This document shows, piece by piece, positions 45,193-55,669 of a DNA stretch of 64,000 nucleotides. Within the stretch, counting starts at the first letter, position 1; the number at the start of each line of letters is the position of its first letter. Position numbers and translations under genes: made by a program. The stretch spans positions 254,450 to 318,449 of the forward strand of contig NZ_LMDG01000001.1 of NCBI RefSeq assembly GCF_001426265.1. Reading direction: 5' to 3'. The DNA is from Rhizobium sp. Root1220. GTDB taxonomy: Bacteria; Pseudomonadota; Alphaproteobacteria; Rhizobiales; Rhizobiaceae. The notes under the pieces are model-generated. The model worked only from the letters and a program-made list of their open reading frames with translations, made no database searches and had not been told where the DNA came from.

Positions 45193-46719
45193 TCACGCGA
45201 CAGCGGTCAGTCGTTCACCAGCGATACGGTAGGAAATCGCCTCCGCGAGATGAATGCGGCCCACCATTTCGGCTCCGTCGAGATCGGCGAGCGTTCGCGC
45301 AACCTTCAGTACGCGGTGGTATCCGCGCGCCGAAAACTTCATCTTTTCGGCAGCATCACGCAGCAACTGCAGACCGCTTGCATCAGGTGCCGCACAGATT
45401 TCGATCATCGACGTCGAGCAACGGGCATTGGTGCCGCTCCCACCCGCAGCTGAATACCGGTCGTGCTGCACCTGTCGCGCCCGGGCGACGCGGCGGGCAA
45501 TATCCGAACTCCTTTCTGCCGGTGCCGGCCGGAGGAGGTCCATCGCCGAAACGGCCGGGACGTCAATGCGAATGTCAATGCGATCCATCAACGGGCCGGA
45601 AATTCGCGCCTGGTAATCGGACGCACAGCGGGGGCCGCGCGCGCAGCTGTGACCGGGTTCGCCAGCCATGCCGCAACGGCAGGGATTCATCGCGGCGACA
45701 AGCTGGACATTGGCCGGGTACGACACCCGGTGATTTGCCCGGGCGATGATGCATTCGGCGGTTTCGAGAGGCTGACGCAATGCATCGAGCGACTGCGGCG
45801 AGAATTCCGGAAACTCGTCGAGAAACAGCACGCCGTGATGGGCGAGCGAGGCCTCACCCGGACGTGCCCGCGCACCGCCGCCGACCAGTGCCGCCATCGT
45901 TGCCGAGTGGTGTGGCGTTCTGAAGGGGCGGCGATCGGAAAGCTTGCCACCGGAGAGCTGGCCAGCGATCGAGTGGATCATCGAGACCTCCAGAAGCTCG
46001 GCGGCGGACAGAGGCGGCAAAATGGACGGCAGACGGGCCGCCAGCATTGATTTCCCGGATCCTGGCGGACCGACCATCAGCAGATTGTGCCCACCGGCTG
46101 CCGCCACTTCGAGCGCGCGCTTGGCGCTTTCCTGGCCCTTGATATCCGCAAGATCAGGCAGGTTCGTCGCGCCTGCACGGATCGCCGGCTCGGGACGCGA
46201 CAGCACCTGCGTGCCGCGAAAATGATTTGCCAGCGCGATCAGGCTGCGTGGCGCAAGGATATCGAGACCCGCCCCAGCCCAGGCTGCTTCCGGACCACTG
46301 TCGGCGGGGCAAATCAGCCCCTTCCCCAAGGCGTTGGCGCCGATCGCAGCCGGCAGCGCGCCTGCGACAGGAGCGATCGTGCCATCGAGATTGAGTTCGC
46401 CGATCACGACATAGTCAGCAAGCGCGTCTGCCGGGATCGCGCCGAGGGCCGCCATGAGCCCGAGGGCGATTGGGAGGTCGAAATGCGACCCTTCCTTGGG
46501 AAGGTCTGCTGGTGCCAGGTTGACGGTCACCCTTTTGGCGGGCAGTGCCAGTCCCGATGCGTGGAGCGCCGCATGAACGCGTTCGCGACTTTCCGCCACT
46601 GCCTTGTCCGGCAGGCCGACGATCTGCGTGCCCACCTTGCCCGGCGCGACCATCACCTGAACCTCGACCGGCGCGCCCTCGATCCCCTGAAATGCAACCG
46701 TGCTGATGCGTGCGACCAT
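45193..46719 (-). CDS. comM: YifB/ComM-family AAA ATPase
   Basis: A 508-residue protein often labelled Mg-chelatase-like. It has the N-terminal ChlI domain, Walker A VGPPGSGKSMLA, the PFRTPHHSATMAALVGGG block, FLDEFPEF (Walker B) and a C-terminal Mg-chelatase domain with a four-Cys region (NPCRCGMAGEPGHSCARG). ComM homologues are hexameric helicases that help branch migration in DNA uptake and recombination. There is no evidence for magnesium chelation. Confidence 0.9.
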   Translation of the reverse strand: MVARISTVAFQGIEGAPVEVQVMVAPGKVGTQIVGLPDKAVAESRERVHAALHASGLALPAKRVTVNLAPADLPKEGSHFDLPIALGLMAALGAIPADALADYVVIGELNLDGTIAPVAGALPAAIGANALGKGLICPADSGPEAAWAGAGLDILAPRSLIALANHFRGTQVLSRPEPAIRAGATNLPDLADIKGQESAKRALEVAAAGGHNLLMVGPPGSGKSMLAARLPSILPPLSAAELLEVSMIHSIAGQLSGGKLSDRRPFRTPHHSATMAALVGGGARARPGEASLAHHGVLFLDEFPEFSPQSLDALRQPLETAECIIARANHRVSYPANVQLVAAMNPCRCGMAGEPGHSCARGPRCASDYQARISGPLMDRIDIRIDVPAVSAMDLLRPAPAERSSDIARRVARARQVQHDRYSAAGGSGTNARCSTSMIEICAAPDASGLQLLRDAAEKMKFSARGYHRVLKVARTLADLDGAEMVGRIHLAEAISYRIAGERLTAVA

Positions 46720-46838
46720 GCGTCAATCCCCTATGCCGCAACCCTTTACGCCTCATTCGGCGACCGATCATCGTCACCGATTGCAATCTTGCATGGAAAT
46801 TAGTATAAAACAAGAACATTAACGGAACGAATGCGCGC

Positions 46839-46865
46839 ACTCGCTGCACTCAGGTTGCAGCGAGT
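46839..46865. repeat. Hairpin downstream of gshB
   Basis: Perfect 10-bp inverted repeat ACTCGCTGCA / TGCAGCGAGT with a 7-base loop, 35 bases after the gshB stop. No T-run follows on either strand, so it may stabilise the 3' end rather than terminate. Confidence 0.5.
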
Positions 46866-46899
46866 TGTAGCGACGGAACAACGCTTGTCGTCGGGTGGT

Positions 46900-47847
46900 C
46901 TACGCGCGTTTTCGCTCGATCGCGTCCCACAACAGGCTGGCAATGTCGGCCCCACCGAACTTGCGAACCTCGCGAAGACCGGTCGGCGAAGTGACGTTGA
47001 TTTCCGTCATGTAGTCGCCGATGACATCGATGCCGACAAGCAGGAAGCCGCGCTCGCGCAGCGCCGGGCCGATGCGTCTGCAGATTTCCTTTTCGCGCAC
47101 GGTCAGGTCGGTTGCCTCGGCGCGACCGCCGACATGCATGTTGGAGCGGCTGTCATGCTCGGCCGGCACACGGTTGATCGCGCCGACGGGCTCGCCATCG
47201 ACGAGCAGGATGCGCTTGTCGCCCTTGCGGACATCCGGCAGGTATTGCTGCGCAATGAAGGGCTCCCGGAAGAGCTGGCCGAACATTTCGAGCAGCGAGG
47301 ACAGATTGCGGTCATCCTTGGTCGAATGGAAGACGCCGGCGCCACCGTTGCCATAGAGAGGCTTCAGGATGATATCGCCCATCTCGTCGCGGAAGCGACG
47401 AATCTCGGCGGGATCCTTTGTGATCAGCGTCTGCGGCATGAGGTCGGCGAACTCGGTGACGAAGATCTTCTCGGGCGAGTTGCGCACCCAGGCCGGATCG
47501 TTGACGACCAGCGTCTTCGGATGAATGCGCTCCAGCAGGTGCGTCGAGGTGATGTAGGCCATGTCGAAGGGCGGGTCCTGGCGAAGCAGGATGACGTCCA
47601 TCGTCGACAGGTCGACGCGTTCGGGAGCGCCGAGATCGAAATGGTCGCCCCTGACGTCGCGCAGCACCATCGGTTCGACAGCGGCATAGAGCTTGCCGTC
47701 ACGGAAACTCAGCCGGTCGGGAGTGTAGTGGAAAAGACTGTAGCCACGCGACTGCGCCTCCAGGCTCATGGCGAAGGTGGAATCGCCGGCGATGTTGATG
47801 CCTGCGACATGGTCCATCTGGACCGCTACATTCTTGATCTTGGCCAT
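46900..47847 (-). CDS. gshB: Glutathione synthetase
   Basis: A 315-residue ATP-grasp enzyme: [17 protein letters not shown] near the N-terminus, [18 protein letters not shown] for substrate binding, [16 protein letters not shown] and the C-terminal [20 protein letters not shown] with the metal ligands. It adds glycine to gamma-glutamylcysteine. In rhizobia it normally follows yraN; here the cupin and ugp genes lie between. Confidence 0.95.
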   Translation of the reverse strand: MAKIKNVAVQMDHVAGINIAGDSTFAMSLEAQSRGYSLFHYTPDRLSFRDGKLYAAVEPMVLRDVRGDHFDLGAPERVDLSTMDVILLRQDPPFDMAYITSTHLLERIHPKTLVVNDPAWVRNSPEKIFVTEFADLMPQTLITKDPAEIRRFRDEMGDIILKPLYGNGGAGVFHSTKDDRNLSSLLEMFGQLFREPFIAQQYLPDVRKGDKRILLVDGEPVGAINRVPAEHDSRSNMHVGGRAEATDLTVREKEICRRIGPALRERGFLLVGIDVIGDYMTEINVTSPTGLREVRKFGGADIASLLWDAIERKRA

Positions 47848-47942
47848 TTCCGTCCCTCGCTTGGTGCCGGAAACATGTAGGTCGCCCCGCCCTTAAACGC
47901 AACGACCGATCATCGCCGTGCGGCCGTCACGGCGATGAAATC

Positions 47943-48446
47943 TCAGGCTGAGATGCCCGTCTGGCCGCCATTGCGCAACAGGTTGCGAAGACGGTAGGCA
48001 ATCGCCATCGGCTTGGGGAACGGCTTGCGCAGGAACGCCACCTTACGGACGTAATCGTCGACCCGCCAGCGCGCCCACGTTCCACCCGCGAAGAACGCGA
48101 CATCACCGGCGCGCAACATCCGTTCGGTGCCGTCCTCCGCGGTGATGTGGACTTCGCCCTCGAGGATCATCACGGTTTCGTCCCAGCCAAAGAACCAGCG
48201 GAATTCCCCGGCGGTGCAATCCCATATGGCGGTGAGTGCCGCATCGTCGTGGCCGCGGGAATGCTCGGCGGTGCGGGCCTGTGGCTCGCCGCTGACAATC
48301 CAGTCGGCATTGATCGGCGTCGATTTCATCGGCAGGTGGTCGCTTGAATGGGCGACGAAGGACTTGCGACGCGGCGGCATCACCGCATAGGGCACGTTTC
48401 GCGCTGCCATGGCGACAGCGCTTGCCAGCATCAGTTTCCAGGCCAT
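47943..48446 (-). CDS. Cupin-domain protein
   Basis: A 167-residue protein from ATG 48446, preceded by GGGGGTG. The cupin core covers about residues 70-140 (TAIWDCTAGEFRWFFGWDETVMILEGEVHI in outline), resembling the DUF861 (Cupin_3) group. The first 40 residues form a hydrophobic or basic leader of unclear function. The substrate is unknown. Confidence 0.72.
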   Translation of the reverse strand: MAWKLMLASAVAMAARNVPYAVMPPRRKSFVAHSSDHLPMKSTPINADWIVSGEPQARTAEHSRGHDDAALTAIWDCTAGEFRWFFGWDETVMILEGEVHITAEDGTERMLRAGDVAFFAGGTWARWRVDDYVRKVAFLRKPFPKPMAIAYRLRNLLRNGGQTGISA

Positions 48447-48555
48447 GGAACACCCCCGTTCGTTACCCCGACAATCCCGGGATAACAGAGAGGCGTAACG
48501 GACACGTTCAAGCGATCGCTAAAACTCTAGCAATCGCCCGGTTGGTCCAGTCCGG

Positions 48556-49665
48556 TCAGCGCACGGTCTCGCCTGCGCGAGCCGGAACACCGATACCCGG
48601 CAGCGTTCTCCCGATGCGCTTTCCCGTGTCATGATGGAAGAAATGCAGTTTGTCCGGCGCAATCACGAAGCGCAGCTCGGAAGACAGGGGCGTTTCAGGC
48701 GGCACCACGCCGGTCAGCGGCTGATCGCCCAGCATGCCGTGAACGAGGCGCTGAGAGCCGAGTTCCTCGACATAATCGACAGTCAGCGGCAGTGCATATT
48801 CCTTCGGGTCCGCCAATCTCAGGTCCTCGGCACGAATGCCGACCGTGACCGGGCCGGAGGTCGGCGCAGTACGGCCGAGATCGATCAGGCTTGGACCCAA
48901 GGCCAGCTTGTCGCCATGCAGTTCGCCCTTGAGCAGATTCATGGCCGGCGAGCCGATGAAGCTCGCAACGAAGGTGGAGGCAGGCGTGTGGTAGACCTCG
49001 AGCGGCGCTCCGATCTGCTCGATCTTGCCGCCGTTGAGCACGACGAGACGGTCGGCCAGCGTCATGGCTTCCAACTGGTCATGGGTGACGTAGATCGAGG
49101 TGGTGCCGAGGCGGCGCTGCAAGCGCTTGATCTCGCCACGCATGGAAACCCGCAGCTTAGCGTCGAGGTTGGAGAGCGGCTCGTCGAACAGGAAGACGGC
49201 CGGCTTGCGAACAATGGCGCGCCCCATCGCCACGCGCTGGCGCTGGCCGCCGGAAAGCGCCTTGGGTTTGCGTTCAAGATAGGGCTCCAGCTGCAGCATG
49301 CGGGCGGCCTCGGCGACCCGCGCCTCGATGTCGGCCTTCGGCGTCTTGCGATTGCGCAGGCCGTAAGCGAGATTGTCGTAGACCGACATATGCGGGTAGA
49401 GCGCGTAATTCTGGAACACCATGGCGATGTCGCGGTCGGCGGGTTCGATCTGGTTGACGACGCGACTGCCGATCTTCACCTCTCCTTCGGAGATGGTCTC
49501 TAGCCCGGCGATCATCCGCAGCAGCGTGGACTTGCCGCACCCCGACGGGCCGACCAGCACGATGAACTCCCCGTCGGCGATGTTGATCTTCACGTCGGAC
49601 ACGGCCTTCACCCCACCCGGATAGATCTTGCCGACGCCTTCGACATCGATAGAGGCCATTGTCAT
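48556..49665 (-). CDS. ugpC: sn-Glycerol-3-phosphate ABC transporter ATPase
   Basis: About 369 residues from ATG 49665, overlapping the ugpE stop (ATGA). Walker [10 protein letters not shown], signature [14 protein letters not shown], Walker B FLFDEP and a C-terminal TOBE regulatory domain make this an MsmK/UgpC-type sugar-import ATPase. Position in a ugpBAEC operon gives the specific call. It is the last gene of the operon. Confidence 0.92.
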   Translation of the reverse strand: MTMASIDVEGVGKIYPGGVKAVSDVKINIADGEFIVLVGPSGCGKSTLLRMIAGLETISEGEVKIGSRVVNQIEPADRDIAMVFQNYALYPHMSVYDNLAYGLRNRKTPKADIEARVAEAARMLQLEPYLERKPKALSGGQRQRVAMGRAIVRKPAVFLFDEPLSNLDAKLRVSMRGEIKRLQRRLGTTSIYVTHDQLEAMTLADRLVVLNGGKIEQIGAPLEVYHTPASTFVASFIGSPAMNLLKGELHGDKLALGPSLIDLGRTAPTSGPVTVGIRAEDLRLADPKEYALPLTVDYVEELGSQRLVHGMLGDQPLTGVVPPETPLSSELRFVIAPDKLHFFHHDTGKRIGRTLPGIGVPARAGETVR

Positions 49666-50510
49666 TTCTCCGTTTCGACCAGGCCTTTTACGAATAGGCG
49701 CTGCATGAAAATGATGATGAGAACCGGTGGTAGGCCGGCGAGAATGACGCCCGCCATCACCAAATTCCACTGCGTGTTGCCGTCGAGAACCGCGGCGAGA
49801 CGCTTGATGCCCATGACGACCGTGTAATATTGCGGATCGGTGGTGATGAGCATCGGCCAGAGATACTGGTTCCAGCCATAGATGAAGAGAATGATAAACA
49901 GCGCCGCGATGTTGGTGCGCGACAGCGGCAACAGGATATCGCGGAAAAACTTCATCGCGCCGGCGCCATCGACACGGGCTGCCTCCATCAGCTCTTCCGG
50001 GATGGTCAGGAAGAACTGGCGGAACAGGAATGTCGCGGTCGCCGAGGCGATCAGCGGAATGACCAGGCCGGGGTAGGAATTCAGCATGCCGAGATCGGCG
50101 ACGACCTTGTAGGTCGGCAGGATACGCACCTCGACCGGCAGCATCAGCGTCAGGAAGATGATCCAGAAGGCCGTCATGCGCAGGGGAAAGCGGAAATAGA
50201 CGATAGCGAAGGCCGAGATGATCGAGATTGCGATCTTGCCGACGGCGATCATGACCGCCATCAAAAGGCTGTTCAGCATCATCAGCGCGAAGGGCGGCGC
50301 ACCGGCTACGGAATTGCCAGAGCTCAGCAACTGTTTGAAATTGCTCAACAGCTGGTCGCCGGGAACAAGTGGGACGAGGCCGGTCATGAAATCGGTCGGT
50401 CCGCGCGTGGAGGCGATGAACGCAAGATAGACCGGGAACACCACCATTGCGACCCCGAGAATGAGGACCAGATGGGTAAGAATGTTGAGCAACGGGCGGT
50501 TTTCGACCAT
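49662..50510 (-). CDS. ugpE: sn-Glycerol-3-phosphate ABC permease UgpE
   Basis: About 282 residues from ATG 50510, with GAGGTG seven bases before it; the GTG at 50519 lacks such a site. It has six predicted membrane segments and the EAA loop ([26 protein letters not shown]). Length and sequence fit UgpE. It overlaps ugpC by four bases. Confidence 0.92.
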   Translation of the reverse strand: MVENRPLLNILTHLVLILGVAMVVFPVYLAFIASTRGPTDFMTGLVPLVPGDQLLSNFKQLLSSGNSVAGAPPFALMMLNSLLMAVMIAVGKIAISIISAFAIVYFRFPLRMTAFWIIFLTLMLPVEVRILPTYKVVADLGMLNSYPGLVIPLIASATATFLFRQFFLTIPEELMEAARVDGAGAMKFFRDILLPLSRTNIAALFIILFIYGWNQYLWPMLITTDPQYYTVVMGIKRLAAVLDGNTQWNLVMAGVILAGLPPVLIIIFMQRLFVKGLVETEK

Positions 50511-50520
50511 CGAAGGCACC

Positions 50521-51405
50521 TCAATACTGGACTTTTTTCTCGATCCAGCGGAACTGGACGACGGTCAGGGCGATGACGATCAGCATCAGGATGACCGACT
50601 GCGCGGCGGATGGCCCAAGGTTGAGGCCGACAAAACCGTCTGCGTAAACCTTGTAGACAAGCGTGTTCGTCGATTGCGACGGGCCGCCGGCCGTTGTGGC
50701 GTCGATGATCGGGAAGGTGTCGAACAAGGCATAGGTGACGTTGATCACCGCCAGGAAAAAGGTGGTTGGCGACAGCAGCGGGAAGATCACGGTCCAGAAG
50801 CGCTTGACCGGCCCGGCACCATCGATCGCGGCCGCTTCCGTCAGCGAATGCGGAATGGACTGCAAGCCGGCTACGAAGAAAAGGAAATTGTAGGAAATCT
50901 GCTTCCAGCCAGACGCAATCACGATCAGCACCATGGCATTTCCGCCGTTCAGCCGATGGTTCCACTCATAGCCGAAGTGGCGCAGGACATATGGCAGTAC
51001 GCCAATGGTCGGATTGAACATGAACCACCAGAGGAGACCAGCAGCGACGGGCGCAACGGCATAGGGCCAGACGAGCAGCGTCGTATAAAGCCGGCCGGTG
51101 CGCAGCACCCGGTTGACGCATACGGCAAACAGCAGCGCCACGCCCATCGAAAGCACCGTGACGCTGATCGCAAAGACCGCGGTGACGACAAGCGCATTCA
51201 GATAATCGGCGCTATGGAAGAGCTTCGTATAGTTGGAAAACCAGACGAAGGTCGACTTCATGCCGAAGGGATCTTCGCGCAAAAACGATTGCCGGAAAGC
51301 TTGTGCCGCCGGCCAGATGAAAAAGATCAAGGTGACCGCCAACTGCGGAGCCAGCAGAAAATAGGGCAGGATGCGATTGGAAAAGATGGTGCGCTTGGTC
51401 TGCAT
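50521..51405 (-). CDS. ugpA: sn-Glycerol-3-phosphate ABC permease UgpA
   Basis: A 294-residue permease with six predicted segments; the N-terminal [20 protein letters not shown] and the EAA loop [25 protein letters not shown] are characteristic. It pairs with UgpE to form the channel. It is preceded by ugpB across 62 bases containing a strong hairpin. Confidence 0.92.
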   Translation of the reverse strand: MQTKRTIFSNRILPYFLLAPQLAVTLIFFIWPAAQAFRQSFLREDPFGMKSTFVWFSNYTKLFHSADYLNALVVTAVFAISVTVLSMGVALLFAVCVNRVLRTGRLYTTLLVWPYAVAPVAAGLLWWFMFNPTIGVLPYVLRHFGYEWNHRLNGGNAMVLIVIASGWKQISYNFLFFVAGLQSIPHSLTEAAAIDGAGPVKRFWTVIFPLLSPTTFFLAVINVTYALFDTFPIIDATTAGGPSQSTNTLVYKVYADGFVGLNLGPSAAQSVILMLIVIALTVVQFRWIEKKVQY

Positions 51406-51424
51406 GGCTGGCCCTGAAAGGAAG

Positions 51425-51449
51425 CGCCCTCCCCGGAATGGGGAGGGCG
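51425..51449. repeat. Hairpin between ugpB and ugpA
   Basis: Perfect 10-bp stem CGCCCTCCCC / GGGGAGGGCG with a 5-base loop. No T-run follows on the minus strand, so it probably protects the ugpB message and allows more binding protein than permease to be made. Confidence 0.6.
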
Positions 51450-51467
51450 TTGGGGTGAGACCCTATT

Positions 51468-52787
51468 TTAGTTGGCAGCTTCGAATTCGCGCAGGATGCC
51501 GTTGCCCTGCTTGGCGGCTTCGTCGAGAGCCTGTTGGCCGGTCTGCTTGCCGGCGAGCACGGTCTCGAACTGCTGGTCGATGACGTCACGAATCTGCGTC
51601 AGGTTGCCGAAGCGAACACCCTTGGAGTTTTCGCTGGGCGTGCCACGCAGGATCTGCTTGAGGCCGACATCCGAGCCCGGGTTCTTCTCGTAGTAGTCCT
51701 GCGACTTGCCGAGGTCGTAAGCAGCGTTGGTGATCGGCAGGTAGCCCGAGAACTGGTGCCAGTCAGCCTGAACTTCCGGCTGGCTGAGGTAGGTGAAGAA
51801 CTTGGCGACACCCTTGTAGACTTCCGGCTTCTGGCCGTTTAGCGTCCAGAGCGTTGCACCGCCGATGATCGAGTTCTTCGGATCCTTGGTGACGTCGTCG
51901 TAGTAAGGCAGCGTCGAGAAGCCGACCTTGAAGTCCTTGGCGTTGCCGATGACGCCGGCGCGCGAGCCGGAGGAGCCCATGTAGATGGCGCATTGCTGCG
52001 AATAGAACTTCGGAGCAGCGTCCGGACCGCCGCCCGGGCCGCCGTACTGGAAGTAACCGGCATCCTGCCACTTCTTCAGGTCGTCCCAGAGACGCGCCTG
52101 GTTCGGGCCGTTGAAGACCAGTTCGGAAGACGTGCCGCCGAAGCCGTTCTGCAGTGTGCCATACGGTAGGTCGTGGATGGCCGAGAAGTTTTCGAGGCCA
52201 AGCCAGGTTGCAGCGTAGGTGATGGTGAAGCCGCACTTGGCAGCTCCGGAATCGACGATCTTCTTGGAGAAGTCGGCGAGCTCGGCATAGGTCTTCGGAG
52301 CGACTTCAGGATCGAGGCCGGCCTTCTTGAAGACGTCCTTGTTGTAATAGAGGATCGGCGTCGAGGAGTTGAACGGGAAGGACAGGATGTTGCCTTCCGG
52401 ATCGGAATAGTAGCCGACGACTGGAGCGATGAACTTCGACGGATCCCAGGCTTCTCCCTCGTCAGCCATCAGCTTGTAGGTCGGGTAGACGGCGCCCTTG
52501 GCGGCCATCATCGTGCCGGTGCCGACTTCGAAGACCTGAACGATTGCCGGCTGCTGGCCAGCGCGGAATGCGGCGATCGCGGCGGTAAGGGTTTCCGGAT
52601 AGGTGCCCTTGAAAACCGGCGTGACGTGATATTCGGTCTGGCTGTCGTTGAACTTCTGAACGATCTGCTCGAGCTTCTTGCCAAGCTCGCCACCCATGGC
52701 ATGCCACCAGGTGACTTCCGTCGCGGCAAACGACGAGGATGCAGACAATGCGACCGCGGCAGCGGCCAACGAAATCTTTTTGAACAT
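51468..52787 (-). CDS. ugpB: sn-Glycerol-3-phosphate-binding periplasmic protein UgpB
   Basis: A 439-residue binding protein with a signal peptide ending SSFAA, then TEVTWWHAMGGELGKKLEQI; the length equals that of E. coli UgpB (about 438). GGTGGAGAGGG precedes the ATG. It captures glycerol-3-phosphate or glycerophosphodiesters for UgpAEC. The PHO-box-like repeats upstream suggest induction by phosphate starvation through PhoB. Confidence 0.93.
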   Translation of the reverse strand: MFKKISLAAAAVALSASSSFAATEVTWWHAMGGELGKKLEQIVQKFNDSQTEYHVTPVFKGTYPETLTAAIAAFRAGQQPAIVQVFEVGTGTMMAAKGAVYPTYKLMADEGEAWDPSKFIAPVVGYYSDPEGNILSFPFNSSTPILYYNKDVFKKAGLDPEVAPKTYAELADFSKKIVDSGAAKCGFTITYAATWLGLENFSAIHDLPYGTLQNGFGGTSSELVFNGPNQARLWDDLKKWQDAGYFQYGGPGGGPDAAPKFYSQQCAIYMGSSGSRAGVIGNAKDFKVGFSTLPYYDDVTKDPKNSIIGGATLWTLNGQKPEVYKGVAKFFTYLSQPEVQADWHQFSGYLPITNAAYDLGKSQDYYEKNPGSDVGLKQILRGTPSENSKGVRFGNLTQIRDVIDQQFETVLAGKQTGQQALDEAAKQGNGILREFEAAN

Positions 52788-52840
52788 GAATAAACCCTCT
52801 CCACCATTAGTTGGGGTGAGGTGTGCAATAGAGGCGTAGT

Positions 52841-52880
52841 GTGACGGCGCCGTAATGCTTTTGTGACAGTAGCATTACAA
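52841..52880 (-). promoter_or_regulatory. Tandem PHO-box-like repeats upstream of ugpB
   Basis: On the minus strand four 7-base units repeat with an 11-base period: TTGTAAT, CTGTCAC, GCATTAC and CCGTCAC, each separated by four bases. PhoB sites are pairs of CTGTCAT-like units in this phase. The second unit fits best (6 of 7). A possible -10 (CTATTG) lies ten bases further, about 40 bases before the ugpB ATG. Confidence 0.6.
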
Positions 52881-52914
52881 ATTCCGGGCCTTTTGCACGG
52901 CTATGCAAAGGCGC

Positions 52915-53283
52915 TTAAAAAGCATCGATGAAATGTTTCGGCAACCGGCGCGGGACGACCGCAACGATATCGTAGCGTTGCGACAGGCGCGCATTGTCCC
53001 GCTGCCGCGAGAGCCAGATATCGCTTGCGTCCCTGATACGCCGCTGGGCGGTGGCAGAGACCGCATCGATCGCGCCGCCCTCGCTGGAGCGCGCCTTTAC
53101 CTCCACGAAAACGGCAAGATCGCCCTTGCGGGCGATGATGTCGATCTCGCCCAGCCTGGTACGATAGCGAAGCGCGACGATGCGGTAGCCTTTCAGCATC
53201 AGGAAGGCGGCTGCGACATATTCCGAGATGTGGCCCCGGCGCAGCGCCCTCCTCCTGCTGACGATCCTGTCGCTATCGTCCAT
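52915..53283 (-). CDS. YraN/UPF0102 family nuclease-fold protein
   Basis: A 122-residue protein with the family core [43 protein letters not shown], a restriction-endonuclease-like fold with the conserved E-D-ExK residues. Its role is not firmly known. It starts within the last codons of rsmI (11-base overlap), the usual rhizobial pairing. Confidence 0.87.
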   Translation of the reverse strand: MDDSDRIVSRRRALRRGHISEYVAAAFLMLKGYRIVALRYRTRLGEIDIIARKGDLAVFVEVKARSSEGGAIDAVSATAQRRIRDASDIWLSRQRDNARLSQRYDIVAVVPRRLPKHFIDAF

Positions 53284-54193
53284 CGCCTGCCTTCATGTCG
53301 AGCAGGCGCTGATAGAGCTCCTTGCGCGGCAGGCCGGTCAACCGCGCTGCTTCCGCTGCCGCCTTTGCGGTCGGCAGCGTCTGCGCGAGGTCCGTCAGGA
53401 TGGCGTCGATATCGGCCTCCTCGACCGCCCTTGCCGGCGGCGGGCCGATGACCAGCACAATTTCGCCCTTGACGTTGTCGACCTCGGCATAGCGAGCCGA
53501 CAGGGCAGCAAGCGTGCCGCGGCGGAACTCCTCGTAGGTCTTTGTCAATTCGCGACAGACCGACGCGAGGCGGTCGCCGCCCAGCACGTCGGCGGCAGCG
53601 ACAAGGGTTGCCGCAATGCGGTGCGGCGATTCAAAGAATATCAGCGTGGCCGGTGCCGCGGCAAACTCCGCGAGGCGGTCACGACGTGCCTTGTCCTTGG
53701 ATGGCAGGAAGCCGGCGAAGAGGAAGGCGTCGTTGGGCAACCCAGAACCGACAAGGGCTGCAAGCGGCGCGGATGCGCCGGGGATCGGGACGACGCGGTA
53801 GCCGGCCTCGATGGCGCTCTGCGCCAGCCGGTAGCCTGGATCGGACACCAGCGGCGTACCCGCATCGGAGACGAGGGCGACGGATTTGCCAGCCGCAAGC
53901 GCCTGCAGCAGTCGCGGCCCTGCTTCATCGGCATTGTGCTCGTGGTAGGCATACGGTCGGTTCTGGATCCCGTACCGATCGAGCAGGACGCGGGTTACGC
54001 GCGTATCTTCACAGGCAAGGACGTCGGCGCCGGCTAGCGTTTCCAGTGCGCGCAAGGTGATGTCGCCAAGGTTTCCGATGGGCGTCGCGACCAGATAGAG
54101 TGACGGTTCGAGCGGGCGGGCGGGAACGGCCATGTTGTGCAGGCGAAAGCTGCGTTGCCTGCCGCTCTCGGGTGTCGCTTCATCGTTGGTCAA
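53273..54193 (-). CDS. rsmI: 16S rRNA 2'-O-ribose C1402 methyltransferase
   Basis: A 306-residue tetrapyrrole-methylase-fold enzyme: [46 protein letters not shown] and the [16 protein letters not shown] block. The start at 54193 gives a variable N-terminus of about 30 residues; the ATG at residue 21 (MAVPARP) is a possible alternative. It modifies C1402 in the decoding centre. It is divergent from dnaN. Confidence 0.92.
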   Translation of the reverse strand: MTNDEATPESGRQRSFRLHNMAVPARPLEPSLYLVATPIGNLGDITLRALETLAGADVLACEDTRVTRVLLDRYGIQNRPYAYHEHNADEAGPRLLQALAAGKSVALVSDAGTPLVSDPGYRLAQSAIEAGYRVVPIPGASAPLAALVGSGLPNDAFLFAGFLPSKDKARRDRLAEFAAAPATLIFFESPHRIAATLVAAADVLGGDRLASVCRELTKTYEEFRRGTLAALSARYAEVDNVKGEIVLVIGPPPARAVEEADIDAILTDLAQTLPTAKAAAEAARLTGLPRKELYQRLLDMKAGDGR

Positions 54194-54442
54194 GAGTTTG
54201 CCCTTTCTGGCTTCGGGCCTTTATGGGCGAGGGTTCGCGCTTCGGCAAGAGGCGGCGATTTCTGTGAGCATCTGCAGCGAAAACGGAATTTGGAGAGGCC
54301 GACGCATTCGCGCCTCTTGCAATCGCCCGCAAAATTCTGCCATTTTGCCCATCCACTCCTCCGGTCCCGAGTTTGGGCAAAGGCATTCCTGGGAGCGCAT
54401 GTTGCGCACCCGGGCAGTAACGGTCGAAAGCGGTAGCATCCC

Positions 54443-55561
54443 ATGCGTATTACTATTGAGCGGTCCAACCTTTTGAAGTCACTGAACCACGTTCACCGCG
54501 TGGTCGAGCGCCGTAACACGATACCGATCCTGTCGAACATCCTGCTGCGTGCCGACGGCCAGAACCTGGACATGAAGGCGACCGACCTCGATCTCGAAGT
54601 GACGGAAGCGACGCCCGCCAATGTCGAGCAGCCGGGCGCAACGACCGTTCCCGCCCACCTTCTTTACGACATCGTCCGCAAACTGGCTGACGGTTCCGAA
54701 GTCCTGCTGGCGACCAGCACCGATGGCGGGTCGATGACGGTACAGTCCGGTCGCTCGAAATTCTCGCTGCAGTGCCTGCCGGATACCGACTTCCCGGATC
54801 TGACGGCCGGAACCTTCAGCCATACGTTCAAGCTGAAGGCAACCGACCTGAAGATGCTGATCGATCGCACCCAGTTCGCGATCTCGACCGAAGAGACACG
54901 CTACTACCTGAACGGAATCTTCTTCCACACGATCGAAAGCGAAGGCGACTTGAAGCTGCGCGCCGTTGCCACCGACGGCCACCGCCTTGCCCGCGCCGAC
55001 GTCAAGGCGCCGTCGGGTTCGGAAGGCATGCCGGGCATCATTATTCCGCGCAAGACCGTCGGCGAACTGCAGAAGCTGGTCGACAGCCCCGACGCAATGG
55101 TCACGGTGGAGGTCTCGGACGCCAAGATCCGCCTCAGCATCGGCTCGATCGTCATGACCTCGAAGCTGATCGACGGCACCTTCCCTGATTACCAGCGCGT
55201 CATCCCGACCGGGAACGACAAGGAAATGCGGGTCGACTGCACGACATTCGCGCAAGCCGTCGATCGTGTTTCGACGATCTCCTCGGAACGTGGCCGCGCC
55301 GTGAAGCTGGCCCTGTCCGACGGGCAGTTGCTTCTCACGGTGAACAATCCGGATTCGGGCAGCGCTACGGAAGAAGTCGCGGTCGGCTACGACACCGATG
55401 CGATGGAAATCGGCTTCAACGCCAAGTACCTGCTCGACATCACGGCTCAACTCTCCGGTGACGAGGCGATTTTCCTGCTTGCCGATGCTGGTTCGCCGAC
55501 GCTCATTCGCGACACGGCTGGCGACGACGCGCTCTACGTACTGATGCCGATGCGCGTCTAA
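54443..55561 (+). CDS. dnaN: DNA polymerase III sliding clamp (beta subunit)
   Basis: A 372-residue clamp starting MRITIERSNLLKSLNHVHRVVERRNTIPILSN and ending VLMPMRV, with three repeated clamp domains. It tethers the replicative polymerase. It lies about 44 kb from dnaA rather than next to it. The 249 bases before it, shared with divergent rsmI, contain no other gene that I can see. Confidence 0.96.
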   Translation: MRITIERSNLLKSLNHVHRVVERRNTIPILSNILLRADGQNLDMKATDLDLEVTEATPANVEQPGATTVPAHLLYDIVRKLADGSEVLLATSTDGGSMTVQSGRSKFSLQCLPDTDFPDLTAGTFSHTFKLKATDLKMLIDRTQFAISTEETRYYLNGIFFHTIESEGDLKLRAVATDGHRLARADVKAPSGSEGMPGIIIPRKTVGELQKLVDSPDAMVTVEVSDAKIRLSIGSIVMTSKLIDGTFPDYQRVIPTGNDKEMRVDCTTFAQAVDRVSTISSERGRAVKLALSDGQLLLTVNNPDSGSATEEVAVGYDTDAMEIGFNAKYLLDITAQLSGDEAIFLLADAGSPTLIRDTAGDDALYVLMPMRV

Positions 55562-55669
55562 CGCGTCGCATTTGCCACCCAAACTTTGCCAATTGCGACG
55601 TTTGGTCTTGTTTTAGCGGCGCGCGCCTGCAAATAGGTATGCAGCGTTTGCTGCACAAAGGAGGACGCG

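Noticed and set aside
45193-46719. Magnesium chelatase subunit
   Set aside because: The domain label is historical. The protein is a YifB/ComM ATPase and no chlorophyll genes are near.
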